Below, in pieces: positions 35,691 to 50,635 of a DNA stretch of 64,000 nucleotides. Below the pieces are notes generated by a model. The model worked only from the letters and a program-made list of their open reading frames with translations, was not told the DNA's origin and searched no databases. Source of the DNA: Scylla paramamosain. Taxonomy: Eukaryota > Arthropoda > Malacostraca > Decapoda > Portunidae. Within the stretch, counting starts at the first letter, position 1, and each line of letters begins with the position of its first letter. The stretch lies in NCBI RefSeq assembly GCF_035594125.1, contig NC_087190.1, forward strand, positions 6,203,001 to 6,267,000. Reading direction: 5' to 3'. A program made the translations under genes and the position numbers.

Positions 35691-38040
35691 CATGGAAGTC
35701 ATCCTAAATGGAATACAGAACATTACGAAAAACGTGTATTTTGAATGTTTTAGAACTTCTTACGTACCAAAACGGTAAAACGCATCGAAAACACTTTATG
35801 GAAAAAAATATTAAATTTACCAAAAAACAAGTATTTTGAGTGTCTTTGAGCTTGATATGTAGGAAAACCTTACTTTATATTGTACAGTATATGGTGAAAC
35901 GAAAAGATATTACAAAAAAACGTGTATTATGAGTGTTTTTGAGTTTGATGTACCAAAACTAGAAAAACGCGTCAGAAACACTTTATATGGAAAAACGAAA
36001 CAAAAAGCGTGTATTTTGATTGTTTTCACACTGATACATACCGACTCGCCAAAATGACTGCAGTCTCTTATATGAGAAAACGAAATGACATTATAAGGAA
36101 CATATCTTTTGAATGTTTTATGCTTATTAGGAACTAAAACGCTTAAAAGCATGGAAAGCACCCTATATAATAGTGAATAAAAGCGTGTCTTTTGAGTGTT
36201 TTCAGGTTCTTACGCACCAAACCGCTGAAACGCAAAAAAAAAAAAAAAAAAAATTGGAGCAAAGAATACTATTACTAAAAACAAGCATGTTAAGTGTTCT
36301 GAGCTTGTTAGGCAGAATACGCCAATATGCATGGAAGACACCATACGAGTATATGGGGAAAGGAAAAAACATTACAAAAAACTTGCATTATAAATGTTTT
36401 TGAGCTTCTTAGATATAATAACGTGAAAACACTTTAATAACACTCTATATGAAGAAACAGAATAACATTACCAAAAAAACGCGTATTTTGTGTGTTTTTT
36501 GGAAAAGAAACGACATTTCCAAGACGGTGTCTTTTGAGTGTTTATGCAAGCAAAGTACGTTATATGTAGAATAAAAAAAGACATTACCTGAAAAGTGAAT
36601 TTTGAGTGTTTTTGAGATTCTTTGGTACCAAAATGCTAAAATGTATGAATAACACTCTATGTGGAGAAACAGAACAACATTATCAATCACGTGTGTTTTT
36701 GGTGTAAGTTATCATAACGCCAAAAGGCATGCAAAGCACCCTATCTGGGGAAAGAAAACGAGATTTCCAGAAACGTGCCTTTTTAATGCTTATGAATGTA
36801 CTAGGAACTAAAACACTGGAAAGCATGGAAAACACCCTGTATGGGAATTAAAAGCATTACAAAAAATGTATTTTTTGAGTGTTTTTTCAGCTTTTTATGT
36901 ACCATGATGATAAAACACATGCAAAACACCTTTTATGTGATATTGTGATATGTGATAATGATATTATAAATAATAAAAGGTACTTTGAATGTTTTTTGAG
37001 TTTGTTACGTAGAAAAATGCCCCCCTCCAAAAAAAGCATACAAAGTACTCTATATGTAAAAACGAAAAACATTACAAGAAACGTGTATTATGAGTTTTTG
37101 AGCTTCATAAGTAATAACACGCTAGAACGCATGAATAGCACTTTATATAGAAAAACAGAACAACATTACCATATGTAGAAACGAAAAACATTACAAGAAA
37201 CGTGTATTATGAGTTTTTGAGCTTCATAAGTAATAACACGCTAGAACGCATGAATAGCACTTTATATAGATAAACAGAACAACATTACCAAAAACAAGTA
37301 TTTATGAGTGTTTCTAAGATTATGTAAAAAAAAAAAAACGCCAAAGTGCATGCAAAGAACCCTATATGAGGTAATGAAAAGATTACAAGAAACATGTATT
37401 ATGAGTGTTTTTCTTTTTAGTTTCTTAGGTAACAACACGCTAGAACGCATGAACAGCACTCTATATAGAGAAACGGAATAACACTACCTAAAACGTGTAT
37501 TTTGAGTGTATTTCACATTATTAGGTGCCATAATGCCAACATGCATGCAGAATGCATTATATTAAAAACCGATACAATATTTCAAGAAACGGTTCTTGTG
37601 AGTGTTTATAAGCGTCTTCAGCACCAAACCGCTAAAAAGCATGGAAATGGCATTGGAAAAGCATTGAAAAAACGCTAAAAAGTATGCAAAACACCCTATA
37701 TAAAGAAACATAACATTACCAATAAGGTGTAATTTGAGTGTTTATGACGATGTAAGAAACCAAAACGCAAAAATGCATGCAAAGTACCCTATATGGGGAA
37801 ACAAAATGATATTACCATAAACTGGTGTTATGAGTGTTTTCCAGGATTTTAGGTACCAAACCGCTAAAACGTGTAAATAGCACGTGTAAATAAAGAAAAC
37901 GTTATTTTGAGTGTTTTTTTTTTCTTTTAATTTACCAAACGCCAAAATTCATGCGTATCCCCCATTATCCCCCACTCAACATCACCAAAACTTGTATTAT
38001 GACTGTTTTTAAGCAAAAAAGCCAAATTCCATGGAAGCCA
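35691..38040 (-). repeat. Satellite block 9 (inverted), duplicate of block 5
   Basis: Same inversion, same monomer order and the same local E duplication (about 37,060-37,290) as 24,926-27,250. Confidence 0.88.
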
Positions 38041-40479
38041 TAATGTCTTTTAATTTCTACATATTAAGTACTTTTATTGCATTTTGGCGTTTTTCTACGT
38101 AAAAAACATTCGAAACACGTGTTTCGAACACATAATGTTCTTTTTCTCTTTATAAGGTGTTTTACATACGTTGAATGGTTTTCTTACGCAAGTAGCTCAA
38201 AAACACTCAAAAAGACAGTTTTTTGGTACTGTTGTTTGTTATACCCTATTGGGTGCTTTCCATGATTTTTAACGTTTTGGTGACTAACACGCTCATAAGC
38301 ACTAAAAAGTTACGTTTCTGGAAATGTTTCCTTTTCTTCAAATTGTGTCCCATGTATGATTCTTTTTTTTTTTTTTTTTTTTTTGGTACCAGTCAATGTG
38401 AAAAACACTTAAAATACTCTTTTTAGTAATTTTGTTCAGTTTCTTTATGTAGAGTGTTATTAAGGTGTTTTTGCGTTTTCTTTCTTTAGAAGCTCAAAAA
38501 CACTCATAATACACGTTTCTCGTTATGTCCTTTCGTCTCGCAATATAGGGTACTTTCAATTCATTTTCTGCTTTTATATGTAAGAAGCTCCAAAAAAAAA
38601 AAACTCAAAATACAAGTATCTGTCAGTGTTACTCATTTCCTATATAAAGGGAGTTTTGCATATGTTTTAACGTTTTAGTACATAAAAATAAATAAAATAC
38701 ACTCAAAGACACGTTTTGGTAGTTTTTTTTTTTCTATTACCACATAGAGTGTTTTCCATGCTTTTTACTGTTTTGGTATCTAACATGCACAAAAACACTC
38801 AAAAGACACGTTGCTTCCAATATTGTTTTGTTTGTTCACATGGAGTGACTTTTCGGTACCTATCAAGGCAAAAAACACTAAAAAAATCCGTTTTTGGTAA
38901 TGTGATATATATTTCTCCAAAAAAATAAAAATGTTAATCACGCCTTTTAGCAATTTGGTAAGTAATAAAAACAAAAACACTCATAATACACGTTTCTCAT
39001 TCCTCATTTAGGGTGCTTTCCATGCATTTTGGCGTCCTTGTAAGTAATAAGCTAAAAAAAAAAACACAGAAAATACACCTCTTTGGTAATGTTTCTTATC
39101 AAATACTATTCACGCGTTTTAGGATTTTGGTACCTAAAAACCTCAAAAAAAAAAATTTCATAATAAACATTTTTCGAAATGTCCCTTCGCTTCCCCATAT
39201 GGTTTTATTTTCCAGGCATCTTAACGTTTTTGTACGTAACAAGCTCAAAAACACTCAAAATACACGTTGTCTTTAAAGTTATTCTGTCTCTCAATAAAAT
39301 GTGTTTTGTATGAATCTTAGCGTCTCGGTAAGTAAGCTCAAAAACAATAAAAAGAAACATTTATGACAATGTTGTTTTGTTTTCCCATAAAGGGTGCTTT
39401 CCATGCTTTTTAGCGATTTGGTGCCTTAAACATTCATAAACATTCAAAAGACGCTTTTTTTCTGGAAATGTCATTTTGTTTTCCTGATATAGGTTGTTTA
39501 TCATTGATTTTGGCATTTTCATACCTAACAATGTGAAATACACTGAAAATACACGTGTTCGATAATGATAATTTATTTATTGATATAGAGAGCTATTCAT
39601 GCCTTTAAGCTATTTTGCTACCTAATAATCTGAAAAACTCTCATAATACACATTTCTCGTAATGCTTATTAGTTTCCCCATATAGAGTACTTTTAATGCA
39701 TTTTGACATTTCTTAAATTACAATCTCATAATACACGTTTTTTTTTTTTCGTAAAGTTACACTGCTTTTCCTTTTTTTTTTTTTTGTATGCGTTTCAGTG
39801 TTTTGGTACGTACCTAGCCCCGAAAAAAGATAAGAAAAAACATGAACGAAGACGTTTTTTGGTAAAGTTATCTTGTTTTCTCATACAGAGTGCTTTCCAC
39901 GCTTTCTTTTTAAGCGATTTGTTGCCTTACACCCTCATAAACACTCAAAGAACACGTTTCTGGAAAACTCGTTTCCTTTCCTTATATATGGTGCTTTGTA
40001 TGTATTTTCCCGTTTTATTACCCAACAATATGAAATACACTCAATATACACGTTTTTGTAATGTAATTTTTTTTTTTTCCAAATAGAATGCTATTCATGC
40101 GTTTTAGCGTTTGTAACCAAGAAGCTTAAAACACTCAATACACGTTTCTCGTTTTTTTTTTTTTTCATTTGTCCATATTGGGTGTTTTGTATGTATTTTA
40201 ACGGTTTTTTTTTCTACGTAACATGCTCAAAACACTCAAAATACTTGTTTTTGGTAATGTTGTTATGTTTCTCTATAATGGGTGTTTCGCATGCGTTTTA
40301 GCGTTTTGTTAGATAAGTAGCTCAAAACACTGAAATCCGACGTTTTTGTTGATATTTTTTTCTAGTACAATATATGGTGCTCTCCATTCTTTTTAGCGTT
40401 GTGGTGCCAAACTACTTAAATAAAAAAAATGCATTTCTTGTAATGTAATTTCGTTCCCTAATAGAAGGGGCTATGCATG
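38041..40479 (+). repeat. Satellite block 10 (plus orientation), duplicate of 27,251-29,715
   Basis: Matches copy 1 until the word GCTATGCATG, where the array flips strand and similarity ends. Confidence 0.88.
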
Positions 40480-43400
40480 TATGCAAAGTATCCTATATGA
40501 ATTAACGAAAGGACATTACGAAAAAAAGAAAATGGATTTTAAGTGCTCTTGAGCTACTTAGGTTCCATAACGCAAAAAACACTTCAATAGCATTATATGC
40601 AGAGAAACAGAACATTACCGAAAACGTGTATTTTGAGTGTTTTTTTCATTGTTAGGACCAAACTTTCAAAAAGCATCGAAAGCACCCTATATGGGAAAAA
40701 TAAACGACATTTCAAGAAACATGTTTTTAGAGTATTGATGAGCATGTCATGCACCAAAACGCTAAAATGCTAAAATCACCCTGTATGGGAATACCAAACA
40801 ATATTACAAAAAACGTATTCTTTGAGTGTTTTTAGCTTCTTACGTACCAAAATGCTGAAACGGATGCAAAATACACTTTATGGAGAAAGAATACCATTAC
40901 CAAAAAGAAGTATTTTAAGTATTTTTTACATTGCTCGTGTAAAAACGAAAAAATCCATGGAAAGAACCCTATTTGAGGTAATGAAAGAACATTAGTAGAA
41001 ATACGTATTATGAGTGCTTTGGATCGTCGTAAGTACCAAAAAGCTGTAACGTATGATTAACACTCTTCCTCGGAAAGAGAACATTATCAAAAACATGTAT
41101 TTTGAGTATTTTTCACATTCTTAAGTACCAAAACGTGAAAATGCATGCAAACCACCCATAGTTGTAAAATTAAATTTCATTTAAAGAAACATATGTTTTG
41201 AGTGCCCCTTGAAGGCACAAGAACACTTAAAAGCATGGAAATCACCCTGTTTGGAAAAAGAAAAACATTATTAAAACGCCAAACAACATTACAAAAAACG
41301 TATCCTTTGAGTGTTTTTAGCTTCTTACGTACCAAAATGCTAAAAATGCATGCAAAATATGGAGAAAAATAGCATTACCATTAGAAGTATTTTATTTTAT
41401 TTTTTATATTTTTTTTTTAGCATGTTCGTATAAAAACGACAAAATCCATGGAAAGAACCCTATTTAATGTAATGAAAGAACATTACTAGAAATACGTATT
41501 ATGAGTGTTTTGGATCGTCTTAGGTACCAAAACGCTGCAGCGCATGAATATCACTCTTCCTTGGAAAGAGAACATTATCAAAAACATGTATTTTAAGTAT
41601 TTTTCATATTCTTAGGTACCAAAACGCCAAACTGCATGCAAAGCACCCTCAGGTGTGAATTTAAATTTAATCTACAGAAACATGTATTTTAAATGCCCTT
41701 TGAGGGCACAAGAACACTAAAGAGCATGAAAAAAACCCAGTTTGGAAAAAGAAAAATATTACTAAAACCTGTTTTTTGAGTGTTTTTGGCTACTTACGTA
41801 CCGAAACGCTAAAACACTTCCAAAACACCTTCTATAAAGAAACAATAATAACCAATAAAAAAAAAAAACGTGCATTTTCAGTCTTTTTTCAGCTTTTTAC
41901 CGCAAATATATATTGAAAGTACACTACATCAGGAAACTAAATATCAGTACGAAAGGCGTGTATTGTGAGTGGTTTAGAGCTTCTTAGATACCAAAACACT
42001 GAAACACATGAAAAGCACGAGTATGGAGAAAAAGAATAATAATACAAAAATAGCGTATTTTGTTTGTTTTCACATCGTTAGATTTCAAAACGCCAAAATG
42101 CATGCAAAGCAACCTCTACGGTGAAAGAAAACGCAAAAAAATTATCGAAAGCACCCAATATGGGAAAACAAAATAACATTTACAAAAACGTTCCTTTTCA
42201 ATGATTTTGTAGTAGGTACCTAACAAAACGCTAAAACGCATGCAAAACCCCCTTTATTAAGACACATAGTAACATTATCAAAAACAAGTAATTTGAGTAT
42301 TTTTTCAGCAAAAACAAAGCATAAACGCAAAAATGCGTGCAAAATACTCTTTATGAGAAGACGAAAGGACATTACGAAAAACGTGTTTTAGGAGTGTTTT
42401 TTTTAAGCTTCTTAGGTACCCATCACCAAATGCGTTGAATAGCACTCCATATGAAGAAACAATAATATTACCAATAATGTGTATTTTTTTTTTATTGTTA
42501 AGTTTAAAAACGCTAAAATGCATGCAATGTGCCCTAAATCAGAAAAAAAAGAAAAAAAGAAACGACATTAAAAGAAACGTATCTTATGGGTATTTTAGTG
42601 CATGTTAGACTAAAAAACACTAAAAAGCTTGGAAAGCATCCTATATGGGGAAACAAAACGAGTCATTTGACTTTTTTGAGCTACATACGTATCAAAATTC
42701 TAAAACGCATGCAAAAAACCCTTTATGGAGACACAGAGTAACATTACCGAAAACACATTTTTCTGTGTTTTTGAGCTTGTTATGTACATAAACGCCAAAG
42801 CAACCTATGTGGGGAAACAAAAAAGACATTACGAGAAACATGAATTATGAATGTTTTTCAGCTTCTCAAGTACCAAAACGCTGAAACACACATAATAATA
42901 CAAAAATAGCGGAGAAACAGAACACTACCAAAAAACATGTAGTTTGAGTGTATTTCACATTGTTAGGTACAAAAAAGCCAAAATGCATGTAAATCACCTT
43001 ATATGGGGAAAGGAAACGACATTTCAAGAAACGTTTTTGTTGAGTGATTTTGAATGTGTTAGATACCAAACGTTAGAAAGCATTAAAAGTGTCCTATATG
43101 GGAAAACAATACATCATTAACAAATACTTCTCTTTTTAGTGTTTTTGAGCTACTTACGTACTAAAAATGCTAAAAAGCAGGCAAAAGACCCTTTATGGAG
43201 AAACAGTATAACTTTACCAAAAAAACGTGTATTTTCAGAGTTTTGAGCTTCTTACATACAAAAATTCTAAAATGCATGGTGAAATGTATGGTGAAAGAAA
43301 ATAATATTGAGAGAAACATGTGTTAACAGAGTTATTAAGCCTCTTAGGTACCAAAACGTTAAAAAGCATGAAAAACACTCTGTATTCCGAAACAAAAACA

Positions 43401-43714
43401 TCGTTACCAAAGACGTGTATTTTGAGTGTTTTTCCTAGTGTTAGGTGTTTAGTATGCATACAAAAAAGTATGCATAGCACTCTATATGGAGATACAGAAC
43501 AATATTAACAAAAAAACGAGTATTTTGTGTATATTACATTTTTACATAGCTAAAAAAAAAAAAAATAATAAATAAATAAATAAATAAATAAATAAAATGC
43601 ATGCAAAGGGGGAAAGGAAACGAGATTTCCAGAAATGGATCTTTTGAGCGTGGAAGCCACCAAACCTATAAAAAGCATGGAAAAAAGTACCATATATGAA
43701 AAAAAAAATAAATA

Positions 43715-43825
<111 letters not shown>

Positions 43826-44237
43826 AATGAAAAATGTCTGTCATTAGAGTTTTTCAGGTACATACCTACCAAAATGCTGAAACGCATTGAAAAAACTTTT
43901 ATGTAGAATGACAACATTACCAAAAAACATGTAATTTAAGAGTTTTTCTCCTTGTTAATTATATAGATGAAAAAAAAAAAAAACATAGACAGTACTGCAT
44001 TAGGGAAACTAAAAGAAATTACGAGGAACATATATTACGAGAGATTTACAGCTTTTTAGGTACCAAATGCTAAAATGAATGAATAACACTCTATATCGAA
44101 AAATAGAACATTAAGAAAAACCTATATGGAAAAGGAAACCAATTTTTTAGAAATGTGTCTTTTCAGTGTTTATGAGCGTGCTAAGAACCAAAACGAAAAA
44201 AAAAAAATGGAAAACACACTGTATTCTAAAACATTAC

Positions 44238-44543
<306 letters not shown>

Positions 44544-47500
44544 AACCAGCTTGTTACGTACAAAAACGTCAAAATTCATAGAAAGTATATAAATAAGGGG
44601 GGGAAAAAAAAAGACATTACGAGAGACGTGTAGGTTTGAATTTTTTTTTTTTTTTAGGTACCAAAATATTAAAACGCATGAACACAATTCTATATGGTGA
44701 AAGAGAATAATTTACCAAAATCGTGTATTTATAGTGTTTTTCACACTGTTAGGTACGAAAAATCCAAAATACATGCAAAGCCTCCTATATGGTGAATTAC
44801 GAGGAACGTGTCTTTTAAGTGTTCTTAAGCTCGATAGTCACCAAACACTATAAATTACCATGGAAATCAATCTATATGGGAATACTAAACAATGAGTCGA
44901 AAAATATGTTTTTTGAGTGTTTTTCAATTTCATACGTACCAAAACGCTGAAACGCATGCAAAACACCTTTTATGAAGACAGAAAATAACATTACCAAAAA
45001 AAGTATTTTGAGTGCTTTTGAGCTTATTACGTAGAGTACGCTATATGGGGAAACGAAAAGGTATTTCGAGGAACGTGTATTATGTGTTTTTGAGCTTCTT
45101 AGGTACCAAAAAAGTAAAACACGGTAATACCACGCAATATGGTGAAACAAAACATTACCAAACATATGTTATTTTTGTGTTTTTTTTTTCACATTATTAG
45201 GCACCGAAACGCTAAAAACCATTGAAAGCACTCAGTATGGTCATTAAAAACATTATTATTCAAAGCGTGTCTTTTGAGTGTTTTTTCAGCATCTTACGTA
45301 CCAAAATGCTAAAAAGCATGAAAACACAATGAAGAAAAAAAAACATTACCAAAAACAAGTGTTTTGAGGGTTTTTGAGCCTGTTACGCAGAAAAAACTCA
45401 AAAGTGCATAAAGAGTAGTTCATATGGGGAAACGAAAAGATATTACGAGAAACGTATATTGCGAGTATTTTTAAGCTTTTTCGGTACCAAACGCGAAAAA
45501 AAGAATGAATAGCACGCTATATAGAGAAAGAGATCATCATTAACGAAAAACGTGTATTTTTAAGTGTATATCACATTGTTAGTTAACAAAAAGCCAAAAT
45601 GCATGTAAAGCACACAATATGGGAAAGGAATCGAGATTTACAGAATTAAGTATTTTCAGTGCTTATGAGTGTTTAAGGCACCTAAAACGATAAAAAAAAA
45701 GCTTAAAAATTACACTATATTGAAAAAAAATATATTAGAGCGTTTTTTAACTTCTTACCTACCAAAACACTAAATTATCTGCAAAACATCCTCTATTGAA
45801 AAACATAAAATTATTAAAAACAAGTATTGTGAGTGTTTTTCAATGCGTTAAGTAGAAAAACAAGGAAATGGAAGCAAAGTATGTATGTTTCTTAGCTTCT
45901 TAGGTGCCAAAAGGTGAAAATGAGTAATTTTGTTCTCCTTTTCCATATATTAATGTGGAAAAGGAGAACAAAATTACCAAAAACATGTATTTTGAGTGTA
46001 CTTTACATTGTTAGGTAACAAAATGTGTTTTTCAGCTGGTAACATAGAAAAATGCGTAAATGTATACGAAATACCATATATTAGGAAAGGAGAGGACATT
46101 ACGAAGAACGTGAATTATGAGTATTTTTGAGCTTCTTAGGTACTAAAAGGTGAAAATAAGTTAATACCACTCTTTATGGAGAAACAGAACATCAACGAAA
46201 ACGTGTTATTGGTGTGCTTTCACATTGTTAGGTACTAAAATGAATGCCAAGCCACTAATACTCGGAAAAAAAAAGACATAAAACTTAACTTTTCATTGTT
46301 TTTGTGCATGTTAGGAGCCAAAACGCTAGAAAAAAAAAACATGGAAAGTTTGGTAATATTCTTCTCACTTCGAGAGAAGAACATTACTAAACACTTGCAT
46401 TTTTAGTGTTTTTCACATGATTAGGTATTAAAATGCCTTAATGGAAGAAAGGCGACCTTTGTGGGTAAAGGATATGACACTAGCAGAAACGTGTATTTTT
46501 ACAGTTTTTGAATATGTTACGCACCAGAACGCTAAAATGCATGGAAATCACCTCATTTGGTAATACAAAACAACATTATAAAAAACGTGTCTTTCAAGCT
46601 TTTTTTTTTTTTTTTTACGTCCCAAAATGCTAAAACTCATGCAAAGCAACCTATATGCTGAAACGAAAAGACACTAGGAGAAACGTTTTTTTTTATGAGT
46701 GTTCTTGAGCCTCTTAGGTACTAAAACGCAAAATCTCATGAATAGCCCTCTATATAAGAAAGAGAACATTATGGAAAAAAAAAAAAACGTATTTTGTATG
46801 TATTTCACATTGTTAGGCAACAAAGCGCTAAAAAGCATAAAAACCTCCCTATGTAGGAAAACAAAACATCACGAAAAACATGTATTTTCAGTGTTTTTGA
46901 GCGACTTACGTACCAAAAATCAAAAAAATCTAAAGTGCGTTCAAAATATATATTTGTAGAGAAAAAAATAAAATAAATAAATAATTTATAAAAAAAACAA
47001 ACATATATTTTGAATGTTTTTCAGCTTGTTACGTACAATAAACGCGAAAATCCATGGAAAGTACACTATATAGGGAAATGAAAGGACATTATTAGGAACG
47101 TGTATTATGAGTGTTTTTTTTTATTTTCTTAAGTACAAAACACACACACACAAAAAAAAACATGAATAGCACTTTATATTAAGGTGAGCTTTACAAAAAC
47201 GTGTATTTTGAGCATAGTTCACATTATTAAGTATCAAACCGCCAAAATGCATTCATTGATCTCCATATCGGGAAAGAAAGAGAGATTTCCAGAAACGTAT
47301 ATTTTGAGTGTATATAAGCATGGTATCCACCAAAACGATTAAAAAACATAGAAATCACGATATATGGGAAAACAAAATATTACCAAAAACATCTCTTTTC
47401 AGTGTTTATGATGTACTTACGTACCTAAATTCTAAAAACTATGGAAAACACAATTTACTGCAAAACAAAATAAAATCACCAAAAAACAGGAATTTTTTAT

Positions 47501-48050
47501 TTATTTATTTTTTTTTTTTTGTAGATTTACGTAGGAAAAAGCCAAAATGCATGTAGATTACATAGGAAAATAAAAAGACATTACAACAGACGTGTATTAT
47601 GAGTGTTTTTGAGCTTCTTAGGTAGCAAATTCTACAAAGCATTAATACCACTCTTCATGGACAAACAGAACATCATATAAAAAAAGTGTATTTTGAGTGT
47701 ATTTCACATTCTTAGATACTAAAACGCCAAAATGCATGCAAAACACCCTATATATAAGAAAGGAAAACCAGATTTCCAGAAATGTTTCTTTCGAATGAGT
47801 ATGAGCGTCCTATGCACCAAAATGTTAAAAAGCATAGAAAGCACCTTATATAGCAAACCAAAGAACATTACCAAAGACGTCTGTTTTCTGTGCTTTTGAG
47901 CTACTTACGTACCAAAACGATGAAACGCATGGAAAAAAAAAAAAATTTATGAAGCAAAAACATTATAATTTGACTAAAAACGTGGGTTTTAGGTTTCCTG
48001 AGCTTGTTTGGTAGTAAAATGTCAAAATGTATTCAAGGCATGCATTTCTT
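44544..48050 (-). repeat. Satellite block 12 (inverted)
   Basis: Inverted monomers with many A-runs. A 22-bp-arm hairpin lies at 45,924-45,977. Confidence 0.86.
45924..45977. repeat. Small perfect palindrome, 22-bp arms
   Basis: Arms 45,924-45,945 and 45,956-45,977, loop TATATTAATG. The arms are made of E-monomer sequence (TTGTTCTCCTTTTCCA and its complement). Confidence 0.92.
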
Positions 48051-48555
48051 ATGATAAAACGTTTCTTGAAATATCGTTTACTTTCCTCATATAGGGTACT
48101 TTGCACGTTTTTTTTTTTGGAAGTTTGGTACCCAACAATGCAAAAAAAAAAAAAACACTCAAAATACGCGTTTTTTGGTAATGTTCTGTTTCTCCACATA
48201 TAATGCTATTGAAGTGTTTTTGCGTTTTGGAACCTAATAAGCTGAAGAGCCCTAATCATACATTTTTTTCGTTATGAACTTTCGTTAATCCATATAGGAT
48301 ATTTTGCATGAATTTTCGAGTTTTCGTATATACCAATGTTACTAACACTCATAACACACGTTTTTGGTAATGCTGTTCTGTTTCTTAATATATAGTGCTA
48401 TTGAGCGTTTTGTTAGCTAAGTTCAATAACATTCATAATACATGTTTGAGGTAATATCGTTGTTTCACCATATAAGGTACATTTCATGCATTTTGCCGTT
48501 TCTGTACCTAACAAGCTCAAAAACATTCATAATACACATTTTTGGTGCTATTCTT
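48051..48555 (+). repeat. Satellite block 13 (short plus-orientation island)
   Basis: About one five-monomer length of plus-oriented satellite (D, E, A and onward) between inverted blocks. Confidence 0.82.
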
Positions 48556-50635
48556 TTACTGAATAAAAAAATTACCAAAACATGTCGTTTGAATGTTTTT
48601 AGCTACTTACGTACCGAAACGCTAAAACACTTGCAAAACACCTTTTGTAGAGAAACAATAATAACTTTAACAAAAACGTGCATTTTCAGTGTTTTTTCAG
48701 CAACCCAAAATGTATTGAAAGTACACTACATCGGGAAACTAAAGAACTTTACGAGAGACGTGTATTTTCAGTATTTTTGAGCTTCTTAGGTACCAAAACG
48801 CTGAAATGCATGAATAGCAGTCTATATGGTGAAACAGAATAACAATACAAAATAATGTGTATTTTGGGTGTTTTCACATCATTAGATAACAAAACACCAA
48901 AATTCATCCAAAGCAATCTTTACTGTGAAATGAAATATTTCGGGAAACATTATATGAGTGTATTTGTGGGTGTTTGACAACAAAACGCTAAAAATGATCG
49001 AAAGCACCCGATATGGGAAAACAAAATAACATTACCAAAAACCGTTCCATTTGAGTTTTTTTGGGCTACTTAACTAACAAAACTTTAAAACGCATGCAAA
49101 ACCCCCTTTATTGAGACATAGAGTAACATTGTCAAAAACAATTATTTTGAACGTTTTTTTTTAGCTTGTTACCTAAGTAAATGATGAAATGCATGCAAAG
49201 TACACTACATCTGGAAATTAAAGAACATTACGAGAGACGTATATTTCTAGTGTTTTTGAGCTTCTAAAGTACCAAAACGCTGAAACGCTTGAATAACACT
49301 CTACATGGAGAAACACAATGAAACAAAAAAATGAAACGGGGTAAAATGGGAAAACGAAAGGACATTACGAAAAAAAAAACGTATTTTGGGAGTGTTTTTC
49401 AATTTCTTAGGTACCAAAATGTAAAAAAAGCGTTGAATAGTTTTCCATATGAAGAAACTGCAATATTATAAAAAAAAAAAAAGGTGTACTTTGAGTGTAT
49501 TTTTTTTTACACTGGGTGTTAAGCACCAAAACGCCAAAATGCATGCATTATACCCTATATGGGAAAAAGAAACGTATCTTTTGAAAAATTTTGCATGTTG
49601 GACAACAAAACTCTAAAAAGCTTGGAAATCACCCTATATGACAAATCAAAAGGAGTCTTTTGAACTTTTTTTTTTTAGCTACATACATACCAAAATGCAC
49701 GCAAAACAACCTTTATTAAAATACAAAGTAACATTACCAGTGTTTTCAGTGTTTTTGAACTTGTTACGTACTGCATGTAAACCTCTCTATATGGGAAAAA
49801 AAACAAAAGAATATAACCAAAAACGTCTCTTTGCAGTGTTTTGAGCTACTTAGGTAAGAGAACGCTGAAACGCATGTATTTATGTAAAGAAAACAAAATA
49901 AATATGAAAAACAAATATTTTGGGTGTTTTTGAGCATGTAACAAAAAGGCCAAAATACTACTAACTACTTTAAATGTGATATAAAAAAAAAAATAAATAA
50001 AAAAACATTACGAGAAGCGTGTATTATGAGTGTTTTTGAGCTACCAAAACGCTAAAACGCATACAAAACAGCTTTTATGCTCTTATGTAAAAATGCATAC
50101 AAACTGTCCTGTATGGGGAAACGAAAAAACGTCACCAGAAACGTGTATTAGCAATGGTTCTGAGCTTCTTGGTTACCAAAACGCTAAAACGCTTAAATAG
50201 CACTCAATATGGAGAAACAGCACAAATTTACCAAGAATGTGTATTTTGAGTGTATTTCACTTTGGTACTTACCGAAACGTCAAACTAAATGCAAAGCACC
50301 CTATATAGGGAAAGGAAACGAGATTTCTAGAATCGTGTCTTTTTAGTATCTATGATCTTACTAGGTACTAAACCGGTAAAAGACATGGAGAAAACACCAT
50401 ATGGGATGTTTCTGAGCTACTTACGTACCAAAACCCTAAAATGTATGCAAAACACACTTTATGGGAAAACTTCATAACTTTACCAAAAACGTGTAGTTTG
50501 AGTGTTCTTCATCTTCTTACATAGAAAAAAAAAAATGTCAATATGCATGCAAAATTCCATATATTTAGTAACGAAAGAACATTACTAGAAACGTTTGTTA
50601 TGGATGTTTTGAGCTTCTTATGTACTAAAACGCTA
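48556..50635 (-). repeat. Satellite block 14 (inverted)
   Basis: Inverted array. A clean E-D-C-B-A run is readable from 50,140 to 50,620, although C is shortened near 50,405. Confidence 0.86.
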
